Below, piece by piece: positions 8,357 to 16,218 of a stretch of DNA of 42,165 nt (its first letter is position 1; each line of letters starts with the position of its first letter). The notes below the pieces were generated by a model. That model was not told where the DNA came from. It did not search any database and was given only the letters and a program-made list of their open reading frames with translations. Location: the NCBI GenBank assembly GCA_944375885.1, contig CALWBB010000001.1, positions 1-42,165 of the forward strand, written 5' to 3'. Both the position numbers and the translations under genes were made by a program. This DNA is from an uncultured Merdimonas sp. (lineage in GTDB: Bacteria; Bacillota; Clostridia; Lachnospirales; Lachnospiraceae).

Positions 8357-11340
8357 GTTATGCCCAGGCAGAGAGGGAGCAGGATCAGTACAGCCCGGAA
8401 GTAGAAAATGAGGCTTCGCCAGAGCAGGGGCGCATAAGCGCGTTCGAGAAATACGGCATGAGCAATTCCGCCAGGAGAGGCAGGCTGCGCGTGGGCGCGG
8501 CGGACGATGGCACGGAGCGGGAAGCAGACCGGGTGGCGTCTGCGGTCATGGGCGGCCCCAGCAGGCTCCATGAGCAGGACGCGGCCATAAAGGCCGCCGC
8601 ATCAGAAAGCAGCGTTTCGCAGGGCGCGGGGGTGCTCCAGCGAAGCACAGAGGACGGGGCTTCTGGTGAGAGCTTTGAGGCGGGAGCGGAGCTTACGGAA
8701 GACATGGGGCGCAGCGCCGGATACCAGCTTGATTCGTCTGCGGCTTCCCGGATCGGAGGGCGCCTGGGAGCGGATTTTTCCGGCGTGAGAGTACATACGG
8801 ACCGGCACGCGGAGCGGGTGGCCATGGGAATGAGCGCCCGGGCCTTCACAAAGGGAAGGGATATTTACTTCAACAGGGGACAGTATAATCCGGGGACGGC
8901 AGCCGGCCAGGAGCTCCTGGCCCATGAGCTGACCCATACGATCCAGCAGGGAGAGGTGTCCCAGGAGGGCGGAATCCCCGTGACGCAGAGGGCCTCCGCC
9001 CAGACCGCCCAGCGAGGCTTTTTCAGCCTGCGCAAGCATTTTCGGAAGGCTGTGGACGAGAGAAACGAGAACTACGAGGATTACAAGAAGCAGAGCAAAT
9101 GGACCCGGTTTAAATGGGTGATGAAAAACCCCATAGCCTGGACATTTGGAAGGCTGCCGGCAAATAAGAAAAATACAGAGACCAGAGCGAAGCGGCGCGC
9201 CCTGATCGACAGCCTGGATCCGCAGACAGCCATGGTGCCGGGAGAAAACTTTGAGCCGGCTGAAAACCAGCCGGACGCGGCCACCCAAGGTGAGAAACCG
9301 GAGAATGAGCAGGAGGTTCGGGAGGCAGCACGGCTGGAGGAAGAGGCGGCAGCCGCCCCCTCAGGTGAGCCGGATCAGGAAGAAGAGAAGCAGGAGGAAC
9401 AAGAGGACACAGCCCAGGAGGCACCGGGAGATCCCCAGACAGAGGAAGCGGAGCCCGCCCCAGAGTCGGCGGCGGTAGCCATGGGGCGCCAGACGGAAGA
9501 AGAGGAGGCTGCAGAGTCCCCTCAGGAGGAACAGCCAGAAGAAGAGGACATTTACGACGACGGCGAGGGCGGAAGCGAAGTCATCAAGATACTAAAGCAG
9601 GTGAAGGTCCCCCAGGGCGAAGCGACGCAGCCGGAGGAAATCGCGGCGGAAATCTTTACCTATCTCAGGAACAGGGGAGCGTATTTTACATCTAAGGCAC
9701 AGAAAGAGGCAGAGCCTGGTGTAGAGAAGAGCAGCCCCGGGTTTTCCAATCTTTTGGAAACGTGGCAGAACAGGCTTGCGCCCACTCCGCCGCCGCCCCT
9801 GGAGAACCATCTTCATATGATAAGCCCTCTGATCGCGCAGCTTGCCGCGCTTTATGAGGGGAGCGGCATGTCCGAGGCAAATCTGCAGACAGCGGGAAGC
9901 CCTGGCGGGGATCCGAATCCTCCCGAAGGCTTAGAGTCCTCTCAGGCGGCAGCTATCCCCCTGGCACAGAGGAGGGCGGAGGAACTCCAGGCCCAAAACG
10001 AGTTGCTTGGAGCCAAAAATGCGGGAGAGCAGCAGCAGGTACACCAGGGCCGGATGGGCAAGGTAAGCCTAGGAGGCTCCATCGGCGGAGGCGTGGTGGG
10101 CGGAATCGGAAGTGCTCTGACGCTTCTAGGGCGCTGGAATGAGACGGAGGCCATACATGGCGCCAATGGCATGGGCCAGACCCTGGACATCGACGCTTTC
10201 AGCAACTTCGCGGAGAAAAGCGGCGACGTATTAAAAGATGTCGGCGGAGCCTTCAGCATTGGCGGCAGCGTCGCGGGGATTGTCGGCAATATTATGGATG
10301 GGGCGAACGCCTTGCTTGACGCGGAAGACTGGAGGGCGTCCGGCGATAAAAAGGCGGCTGCGGCAAGCTATCTGGACGCGGCGAGGGCCGTGGTATCCGG
10401 CGGAAAATCCGGGGTTTCGATGTGTATCGGAATCAATTCGATCCTGGGCGCGGCCAACCCTGTGCTTACCCAGGTGGGCGGAGGCTTCGGCGCGGTGGCC
10501 GGAGGACTTAAGATGGCCTCTGCGGGAATCGAGCTGAAGCGTACCAGAGACGTAATGAAGAATACCAAGAGGCTAAATGAAGGGTATGAGGACAAGATGG
10601 CGGATATCGCGTACCGCCTGAAGGTCGTAGACGCCCTGGAGGCCATGGAGGCGCTCCCGGCTTCTGTGCGCCAGAGCCTGAAGGGATATAAGGAAAAACA
10701 GAACCAGCGGGAAAGAAGGCTGCGGGCCCAGGCTGGTTTTATGCGGATGGGCCACAATACAGCTGAAGTAGACCGTCTGAAAGCCAGATACAAGATGGTT
10801 TCCGGCGCCCTGGAGACCGTCGGAGGCGTGACCAGCCTCGCGGGCGGCGGGGGCGTGGGAACCGGCATCGCCCTGGCAGGAACCGGCGTCGATCTGGCCG
10901 GAAAGATCCACAGCGGCCTAAAGGAGTCGAAGCTGAAGCGGGGAGAAGTGGACAGGACATTGGACATGGACGCCCGGATCGATGAGTTTGTGAAGAAGTC
11001 CGATGAGGTCGATAAGAGGCGTGCGGCAGTACGCAGGGATACGGTGAATATAACGCGCCGGGAGGCCAAGCACGTGATGCTGCGCGAGTCCGGTTTTGTC
11101 TCCCGCAGCGAGGCTTACCTGAGCATGGCAAAGGACCGCATGGAGGTGCTGAAGGAACTTAAGTCCGCGAAGCCGGCAAAGCGGGACGAGATGGTGAGGG
11201 CCCTGGGCCTTGATCCGGAGAAAGCCACGGACGCGGCCATCTACCAGAGGCTGGGACTTGACAAAAAGCAGGCGGCCAATATAGACCGGGCGATGCTTAA
11301 GCAGAAAAAGAAGCGGCTCCTCCCCTCTTGGAGGACGTGA
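8353..11340 (+). CDS. eCIS-core (DUF4157) cargo with glycine-rich hydrophobic C-terminal half
   Basis: Large probable effector of 995 aa. The N-terminal region carries the family's EREADRVASAVM motif. The eCIS-core domain (about 115-205) has GADFSGVRVHTD, ARAFTKGRDIYF and the HExxH motif HELTH at 191-195. Residues about 290-420 are a Glu/Gln/Pro-rich, probably disordered linker. The C-terminal half contains several Gly/Ala-rich hydrophobic stretches (GGSIGGGVVGGIGSAL, GGSVAGIVGNIM, GGGFGAVAGGL, GTGIALAGTGVDLAG) separated by charged helices, and ends in a basic tail. This pattern suggests membrane insertion or pore formation, but no named toxin domain was recognised. It starts within the stop of the chaperone-like gene (ATGA). 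Function in a target cell is inferred. Confidence 0.75.
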   Translation: MSYAQAEREQDQYSPEVENEASPEQGRISAFEKYGMSNSARRGRLRVGAADDGTEREADRVASAVMGGPSRLHEQDAAIKAAASESSVSQGAGVLQRSTEDGASGESFEAGAELTEDMGRSAGYQLDSSAASRIGGRLGADFSGVRVHTDRHAERVAMGMSARAFTKGRDIYFNRGQYNPGTAAGQELLAHELTHTIQQGEVSQEGGIPVTQRASAQTAQRGFFSLRKHFRKAVDERNENYEDYKKQSKWTRFKWVMKNPIAWTFGRLPANKKNTETRAKRRALIDSLDPQTAMVPGENFEPAENQPDAATQGEKPENEQEVREAARLEEEAAAAPSGEPDQEEEKQEEQEDTAQEAPGDPQTEEAEPAPESAAVAMGRQTEEEEAAESPQEEQPEEEDIYDDGEGGSEVIKILKQVKVPQGEATQPEEIAAEIFTYLRNRGAYFTSKAQKEAEPGVEKSSPGFSNLLETWQNRLAPTPPPPLENHLHMISPLIAQLAALYEGSGMSEANLQTAGSPGGDPNPPEGLESSQAAAIPLAQRRAEELQAQNELLGAKNAGEQQQVHQGRMGKVSLGGSIGGGVVGGIGSALTLLGRWNETEAIHGANGMGQTLDIDAFSNFAEKSGDVLKDVGGAFSIGGSVAGIVGNIMDGANALLDAEDWRASGDKKAAAASYLDAARAVVSGGKSGVSMCIGINSILGAANPVLTQVGGGFGAVAGGLKMASAGIELKRTRDVMKNTKRLNEGYEDKMADIAYRLKVVDALEAMEALPASVRQSLKGYKEKQNQRERRLRAQAGFMRMGHNTAEVDRLKARYKMVSGALETVGGVTSLAGGGGVGTGIALAGTGVDLAGKIHSGLKESKLKRGEVDRTLDMDARIDEFVKKSDEVDKRRAAVRRDTVNITRREAKHVMLRESGFVSRSEAYLSMAKDRMEVLKELKSAKPAKRDEMVRALGLDPEKATDAAIYQRLGLDKKQAANIDRAMLKQKKKRLLPSWRT

Positions 11341-11350
11341 ACGGGAGGAA

Positions 11351-11385
11351 ATCATGTCTAAACTGCGGCTATCGTGTCTAAAATG
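11351..11385 (+). promoter_or_regulatory. Two 15-base direct repeats with 20-base period, candidate activator site
   Basis: ATCATGTCTAAACTG (11351-11365) and ATCGTGTCTAAAATG (11371-11385) match at 13 of 15 positions and are exactly 20 bases apart, about two helical turns. A -10-like TAAAAT lies at 11411-11416, placing the repeats at roughly -45 and -65 from a start near 11423. Direct repeats at this spacing and position are typical of LytTR or BTAD/SARP-type activators, both encoded in this window. Which one binds is unknown. Confidence 0.4.
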
Positions 11386-11410
11386 CAGGAAAAGAAAAGA
11401 GGTGTCATGA
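11354..11410 (+). CDS. Possible 18-residue small ORF ahead of the split regulator
   Basis: An ATG follows GGGAGGAAATC, a good ribosome binding site, and opens an 18-codon basic reading frame containing a CLKC motif. It overlaps the 15-base direct repeats, so the RBS could be coincidence or this could be a leader peptide. No family is recognised. Low confidence. Confidence 0.2.
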   Translation: MSKLRLSCLKCRKRKEVS

Positions 11411-11418
11411 TAAAATAA
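11407..11418 (+). promoter_or_regulatory. Possible -10 region of the split regulator gene
   Basis: This 12-mer, ATGATAAAATAA, is identical to the one at 136-147. It contains TAAAAT at 11411-11416, 50 bases before the GTG start at 11466. There is no consensus -35; instead the 15-base direct repeats lie just upstream, which fits an activated promoter. Confidence 0.35.
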
Positions 11419-11465
11419 AGGCAAACGGGTAACAGGTAGATTTTCAGTCAGGGCAGGGATAGATT

Positions 11466-12335
11466 GTGGCACAGAAAAACAGACAGAGACTGCTGGAATC
11501 CAAGGTTCAGATTCCGGATGTACAGAAAAATTTCCAGACAAGAGAGACACTGCTTTGGGAGCTTTGCCAGGAAAAGGCGAGGATCCTGGTATTCCATGCC
11601 ACCATCGGCTATGGGAAGACGGTGCTGATGTCCCAGTATGGCAGGCTGGAGGGGCATGTCTGCGCGTGGTATCATCTGGATCCGCTGGACAATGAGACGG
11701 ATACCTTCCTGGGCTATTTTACCCTGGCTCTTGAAAGGGCGCTGGAGGGATTCTCTTTCGATGCTTCGCAGGAACTGCCCCAAGAGGCAGCTCCGGAGCA
11801 GTATATGAGGGAGCTTCTTGTGGAGGCGGCGGAGTATATGAAGAGCTGTCCGGATCAGAAACTGATTATGGTACTGGATGATTTTCAAGTGCTGGTCAAC
11901 CCGGCGATCTTCCGCCTGCTGGAGGAATTCCTGGATCATATGCCGGAGCAGTTCCATTTTCTGGCCGCGACCAAGAGCATGGTGCCGGAACTGTTTACCA
12001 AATATCTGGTTCGGGGAGACGCCAGGATTTTAAATTATGAAAAGCTGCGTTTTTCGGAGGAAGAAACGGACGCCGTCCTGCGCAAGATGCTCTCAGAAGA
12101 AGAATCCAGGCAGTACGCGGAGCGCATCTGGCAGAATATGGAGGGGTGGCCTGCGGGCATTATGTTCGCGGTTCTCTATCTGCGCCAGTCGGGGGGAAAG
12201 GCGTCCCCTGCTGACTGGACCAGCGTCCGGGAAGATCCGATGGTGCAGAACTACATAGCGTATGAGCTGTTTAAGAGGCTGCCCTTTGATCTGCAGAATT
12301 TTCTGTTAAAGACATCCTTTGCCGAAGAGCTGTAG
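11466..12335 (+). CDS. STAND-ATPase half of a BTAD-type regulator, ended by an in-frame TAG
   Basis: First part (289 aa) of a transcriptional regulator related to MalT/LuxR-LAL and BTAD ATPases. The start is GTG at 11466 after AGGGATAGATT. It has a P-loop GYGKT (48-52) in HATIGYGKTVL and Walker B IMVLDDFQV (D138-D139), followed by the helical NTPase region with SKRLPF-like and FLLKTSF segments. Reading stops at TAG 12333-12335, but the same frame continues without further stops to 13388 and completes the expected winged-helix and BTAD domains. The intact protein would be about 640 aa. A single C-to-T change in a CAG codon explains the break. Alternatives are reinitiation just downstream, stop readthrough, or a sequencing error. 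Confidence 0.75.
   Translation: MAQKNRQRLLESKVQIPDVQKNFQTRETLLWELCQEKARILVFHATIGYGKTVLMSQYGRLEGHVCAWYHLDPLDNETDTFLGYFTLALERALEGFSFDASQELPQEAAPEQYMRELLVEAAEYMKSCPDQKLIMVLDDFQVLVNPAIFRLLEEFLDHMPEQFHFLAATKSMVPELFTKYLVRGDARILNYEKLRFSEEETDAVLRKMLSEEESRQYAERIWQNMEGWPAGIMFAVLYLRQSGGKASPADWTSVREDPMVQNYIAYELFKRLPFDLQNFLLKTSFAEEL
12333..12335 (+). other. In-frame amber codon splitting the STAND/BTAD regulator
   Basis: TAG lies between CTG and CCG in a frame that is open on both sides (11466-13388). Upstream and downstream peptides join into one recognisable protein. A CAG (Gln) codon is the likely ancestor. CCGGAG at 12336-12341 could act as a ribosome binding site for reinitiation at GTG 12351. Confidence 0.8.
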
Positions 12336-12350
12336 CCGGAGCTGTGCAAC

Positions 12351-13388
12351 GTGATCTGCGGCATCACGAATTCCAGCGCGATCCTTAAGTATCTGCTTCA
12401 GGAGGATATGTTTATCATCCATGTAGGCGGGAAAAAGGGAAGCTACCGTTACCATTCGGTCTTCCGGGGCTTTTTGATGGAAAAGGCCGGCGAGGAGACG
12501 GGAAAAGAGGTGTGCGGGAAGCTGGCGCGTTACTATCTGCGCCGCCAGGAACCGGCGGTGGCGGCGGCTTACGCCAGGCGTTCCGGGGATGAGCAGCTGC
12601 TCTCCGATATCGTGGAGATGGCGGGAGCCTCGGTTCTGCGTCCTGGCGGCAAGGTGATTCTCCGGGTCAGCTGCTTTGGAAAGTTCCGGGCGGCGATCCT
12701 GCCGGACGACCGGGAACTCTCCTGGAGGACGAGAAAGGGGATGGAGCTTTTCGCGTATCTTCTCGACCTGGAGGGGCGGCCTGTGGAGCGCCGCGTCCTT
12801 TTGGAGCAGCTCTGGCCGGACAATCCGCCGAATAATTCCGTGGCTATGCTCCACAATATGATCTACAGCATCCGCAAGGAACTGAACGGATATCCGGAAT
12901 TTGAACATCTGATCCGCTACCAGGATCGGCAGTATTCCCTGGATATGTCCCTGATCCAGAGCGACCTGGAGAGCATGAAGCAGATCGGCAGGCTGGCTGA
13001 GCAGGGAAAAGCAGAGAAACTGCTTGCTTATCAGGACAAGATCCTTGATTACCAGGGGCCTTACCTGGAGGAGGTGGACGGAGCCTGGTGCATGGCAAGA
13101 AGGGCGTATTTTGAGCGGGCCTACGGGAAGGCCTGCCGGGTGCTGGCCCGGTATTGGGACGGGAAAAAGGATTATGAGCGCGAAGCCCTGTTCTGGCAGG
13201 CCTATATGGAGGCAGATCGGTATTCAGAAGAAGCTGTGGCGGGTCTTCTGGAAGCCTATGGAAAACTGGGCGAGCGCAGCCAGATGAAAAAGGTTTATGA
13301 AAATGTGGAAAAGCTTTTCCGCGAGGAGCTGGGGCTGGAACCCGGTTCCGCGATAAAGGAAATTTACAGGAAAGGTATGGAAGGGTGA
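12351..13388 (+). CDS. Winged-helix and BTAD half of the split regulator
   Basis: Second part of the regulator (345 aa if started at GTG 12351). Residues 1-95 finish the ATPase module. Residues about 100-190 form an OmpR-type winged helix (RTRKGMELFAYLL, RRVLLEQLWPD, SVAMLHNMIYSIRKEL). Residues about 193-340 form a BTAD (SARP-like) helical repeat domain ending in LFREELGLEPGS. Family knowledge: this architecture activates secondary-metabolism and accessory operons, with the ATPase part controlling activity. If made alone by reinitiation, this fragment could be an ATPase-free, constitutively active DNA binder. It sits in the middle of the injection-system locus, so the likely targets are the flanking genes (inference). 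Confidence 0.75.
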   Translation: MICGITNSSAILKYLLQEDMFIIHVGGKKGSYRYHSVFRGFLMEKAGEETGKEVCGKLARYYLRRQEPAVAAAYARRSGDEQLLSDIVEMAGASVLRPGGKVILRVSCFGKFRAAILPDDRELSWRTRKGMELFAYLLDLEGRPVERRVLLEQLWPDNPPNNSVAMLHNMIYSIRKELNGYPEFEHLIRYQDRQYSLDMSLIQSDLESMKQIGRLAEQGKAEKLLAYQDKILDYQGPYLEEVDGAWCMARRAYFERAYGKACRVLARYWDGKKDYEREALFWQAYMEADRYSEEAVAGLLEAYGKLGERSQMKKVYENVEKLFREELGLEPGSAIKEIYRKGMEG

Positions 13389-13447
13389 GATTAAAGAATT
13401 TAAGCAGTTCACTGTCACTGCGAAGATAGAAAGAAGGAGCGGCAATT

Positions 13448-15280
13448 TTGAAAAAAAGATCTTTTAGCCCACAGAAATATCTGGCTTCTGTATTTGAACT
13501 GGATGATTTTGAGTGTTTTTGTATCGAGCGTTTGAGAGAAAAGGCGGAATCAGGCCGGGAGCCCGCTTTGAGTAAAAGTGAGCTCGCGGCCGGTTTTTTT
13601 AAGGAAGGAAAAGGGGCAGAGAAAGAGGAAGACGCAGCCCAGCTCATGGCTGTGTTCTGGCCGGACAGCCCTCTGATGCGCTATTTTCTCCGGGAGGAGC
13701 GGGGGACGGGAAAGGTATCCCTTGACGAGCGGATGCTGGTGTTCCTGCAGGGGGAGATAGACGGTTACGGTCCTTACCGTTTCCTCTGGGAGCGGCTCGA
13801 TCCGGACGGCGGGCTTGCGAAGCTGGAGGGGAAAAGCCCGGTGCCGCTGATGGAGAGCTTTCTTGAGAAAGAAGGCCGGGACCGGCCGGTTCATTTTCAT
13901 CTTTACGGCCAGGAGGGAACGGGCAGAAAGAGCAGGATCCAGGAATTCTGCAAAGATGCCGGACGCTCTCTTTTTGTGATGGATGGAAGGCTTCTGGAGG
14001 AGGAAAATCAGGAGCTTTTAGGAGATATTCTCCGGGAATGCCGGATCTACGGAGCCTTTCTCCTGGTACGGGAGTTTCGGCCGGAATGGCTGAAGGATTC
14101 CTGGCATAGAGGACTGTTCCGCTGGATGGCGCAGGAAAGCGGCGTGCTGTTTACGACGGGAACGGAGGAATTGTACCCGCATACCTGTCCGGAAGGGGTC
14201 GCAGCGCTGGAACTTGAGATTCCTCTGCCGGATTTTGCCGGGAGCTGCAGGCTGTGGGAGGCTGAGTTTGCCAGGCAGGGCTGCGCGGAGCTGAGTGCCT
14301 TGGAGTGGGCGAATAAGTTTGTCTTTACGCCGGGACAGATCCGGGAGGCTGTGGCGGCGGCGAAACAGTACGCCATGAAGGACGGCCATGCGGAGACGGT
14401 ATCCAGGGAGGATATGCGGAAGGGCTGCTATCATCTTCTGCGGGGCGGCATGGGGAAGAAGGCAGCGCGGATCCGGCCCTGCTATACCTGGGAGGAGCTG
14501 GTGCTGCCTCCGGGACAGAAGCGAAAGCTCAGGGACGCCTGCAATCAGGCCGCCTGCCGGAAAAAGATATATGAGACCTGGGGATTTGGGAAGAAAATCG
14601 CCTATGGGCGGGGGATTTCTGTAATCTTCGCAGGCCCTCCAGGGACAGGCAAGACCATGGCGGCCCAGGTAATGGCTTCCGAGCTGTGTCTTGATCTGTA
14701 CCGGATCGAGCTGCCTGCAGTGGTCAGCAAATACATTGGCGAGACAGAAAAGAATCTGGAGGAGATTTTTGAGCAGGCCGCGAAAAGCCAGGTCATCCTT
14801 TTTTTTGACGAGGCGGATGTGCTGTTTTCCAAGCGGACTGAGGTGCGGGATTCCAACGACAAATACAGCAATATGGAAGCGGCCTTCCTGCTCCAGAAGA
14901 TGGAGGAATATGAGGGAATCACGGTGCTTGCCACGAACTTTCTCCAGAATTTCGACGAAGCCTTTAAAAGAAGAATGAAGTTTATCATTGATTTTCCGTT
15001 CCCGGGGCCGGAGGAGCGGAGGCAGATCTGGAAGCAGGCCTTTCCGGCGGAGGTTCCGGTGGACGGGGAACTGGATTTCGATTTCCTGGCGGGAGCCTTC
15101 GAACTGTCCGGGAGCAATATCAAGAATTCTGTCCTTCACGCGGCGTTCCTGGCGGCAGCATCCGGGGAGGCGGTGTCCATGCGCCATGTGATCGCCGGAG
15201 TCCGAAATGAGTTTGAAAAGAGCGGCAAGATACTGAGCCGGGAGCAGCTGGGGCAGTATTACATGCTGCTGGAGGTATAG
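13448..15280 (+). CDS. AAA+ ATPase of the contractile injection system, copy 2
   Basis: Paralog of the ATPase at 3586 (610 aa). It starts at TTG 13448 with a clear RBS, AGGAG, 8 bases upstream. The C-terminal AAA+ domain is complete: Walker A GPPGTGKT (396-403), Walker B FFDEAD (D454-E455), sensor-1 ATN in LATNFLQN, and FKRRMKF. The N-terminal half has only a P-loop relic, GQEGTGRK (154-161). The DEAD-type Walker B and the flanking AYGRG and SKYIGETEKN motifs are nearly identical in both paralogs, while the N-terminal halves are diverged. That fits two ATPases with different partners or a hetero-oligomer. It lies immediately before the structural genes. The rare TTG start should lower its translation. 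Confidence 0.87.
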   Translation: MKKRSFSPQKYLASVFELDDFECFCIERLREKAESGREPALSKSELAAGFFKEGKGAEKEEDAAQLMAVFWPDSPLMRYFLREERGTGKVSLDERMLVFLQGEIDGYGPYRFLWERLDPDGGLAKLEGKSPVPLMESFLEKEGRDRPVHFHLYGQEGTGRKSRIQEFCKDAGRSLFVMDGRLLEEENQELLGDILRECRIYGAFLLVREFRPEWLKDSWHRGLFRWMAQESGVLFTTGTEELYPHTCPEGVAALELEIPLPDFAGSCRLWEAEFARQGCAELSALEWANKFVFTPGQIREAVAAAKQYAMKDGHAETVSREDMRKGCYHLLRGGMGKKAARIRPCYTWEELVLPPGQKRKLRDACNQAACRKKIYETWGFGKKIAYGRGISVIFAGPPGTGKTMAAQVMASELCLDLYRIELPAVVSKYIGETEKNLEEIFEQAAKSQVILFFDEADVLFSKRTEVRDSNDKYSNMEAAFLLQKMEEYEGITVLATNFLQNFDEAFKRRMKFIIDFPFPGPEERRQIWKQAFPAEVPVDGELDFDFLAGAFELSGSNIKNSVLHAAFLAAASGEAVSMRHVIAGVRNEFEKSGKILSREQLGQYYMLLEV

Positions 15281-15303
15281 TAATTTGTGGAGGAGGCGGC
15301 CGG

Positions 15304-16113
15304 ATGGAATATGGGAAAAAGGACTGGCAGCGCTCGGACGGAAGGCTTAAGACCTCCGGGCGCATGAATCAGGAAAAGGGCAGAAAATTAAGCGCGTACC
15401 GTCCGGCGGATCGGGAGAAAAGCGAGGAGAAGCGCCCGAACGAGATGATGCGGATGGAAAGCTCCTACGGGGGAATCTCCCTGGGAGCCAGCCGTCAGAA
15501 GAAGCTTACGATGGTGGTGCATGAGAAGCGGGCGTCAAAAGGGCCAGGGCTAAAAAAGGACAACCGGGAGATAGAGGGGAACCGGACGGCGGCCATCAGC
15601 GAGCTGCGGGGCGATTTTCAGACGAACAGCCACAGCCGCCGGGACAGTGCCTTCGCGTTCCGGGAAAAGTTAAGCGAGACGCCCCAGAGAATGATGGAAC
15701 AGATCCAGGAGATGATGGATGAGAACCAGCAGCGAAGCGGGGAGAAGGTGCTTCCGTTCATGAACCGGAAGGAGGATGAGGCAAAGAGCCGGCAGATTCA
15801 GAAGGAACTCAGGGAAAGCCAGGAGAAGCGGGACATGGCGGGCCATTCCTACTGGAGCCGCAGAAGGGAAAGCTATCTCCAGGAGCAGACGGAAAAAGAA
15901 GAGATGCGCCGACAGTTTTTCCGGGAGCTTCAGTTCGCCCGGGAGAAATCCAGCTACCTGATGCAGGAGGACTCTGTGGTTGAAAATCTCTTTGAAGCCC
16001 TCGCAGGCGTTCTGTCAGAGGATGGGACAGAGGAGGATACGGACGGCAGAGAGAATCCGGAAGATAATCAGAAAAATTATAAAAAATCTCAGGATGATTA
16101 TAAGAATGTATAG
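15304..16113 (+). CDS. Highly charged protein of unknown function before the sheath gene
   Basis: A 269-aa hydrophilic protein rich in Glu, Lys, Arg and Gln, without hydrophobic segments. The N-terminal 110 residues look disordered. Residues about 120-225 predict as continuous helix or coiled coil (MMEQIQEMMDENQQ; RQFFRELQFAREK). The C-terminus is acidic. The start is supported by GGAGGAGG six bases before ATG. I recognise no family. Its place between the ATPase and the sheath, in a compact operon, suggests an assembly or scaffold role. That is inference. Confidence 0.6.
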   Translation: MEYGKKDWQRSDGRLKTSGRMNQEKGRKLSAYRPADREKSEEKRPNEMMRMESSYGGISLGASRQKKLTMVVHEKRASKGPGLKKDNREIEGNRTAAISELRGDFQTNSHSRRDSAFAFREKLSETPQRMMEQIQEMMDENQQRSGEKVLPFMNRKEDEAKSRQIQKELRESQEKRDMAGHSYWSRRRESYLQEQTEKEEMRRQFFRELQFAREKSSYLMQEDSVVENLFEALAGVLSEDGTEEDTDGRENPEDNQKNYKKSQDDYKNV

Positions 16114-16122
16114 AGAAAGCGG

Positions 16123-16139
16123 TTATAGTATTTCTATAA
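16123..16139 (+). promoter_or_regulatory. Inverted repeat in AT-rich gap before the sheath gene
   Basis: TTATAG (16123-16128) and CTATAA (16134-16139) form a perfect 6-base inverted repeat around TATTT in the 105-base gap before the sheath start. The gap is far more AT-rich than its surroundings, as expected for a promoter or operator of the highly expressed sheath-tube genes. No clean -35/-10 pair was found. Confidence 0.3.
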
Positions 16140-16218
16140 ACACTTTCGATTACCAGATAACACAATGAAAGGAGGTAACTGGTTCCCGGCTGCAAGGAAA
16201 CGGGGATCAGGCATATGG

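Noticed and set aside
12333..12335. TAG read as pyrrolysine
   Set aside because: No pyrrolysine genes are in the window and the protein is a regulator unrelated to known Pyl proteins. A nonsense change or reinitiation is simpler.
16165..16218. Upstream ATG adding 18 residues to the sheath protein
   Set aside because: No RBS precedes it, and the family N-terminus is MAEYLSPGVYVEE. Kept only as an observation on the orphan SD.
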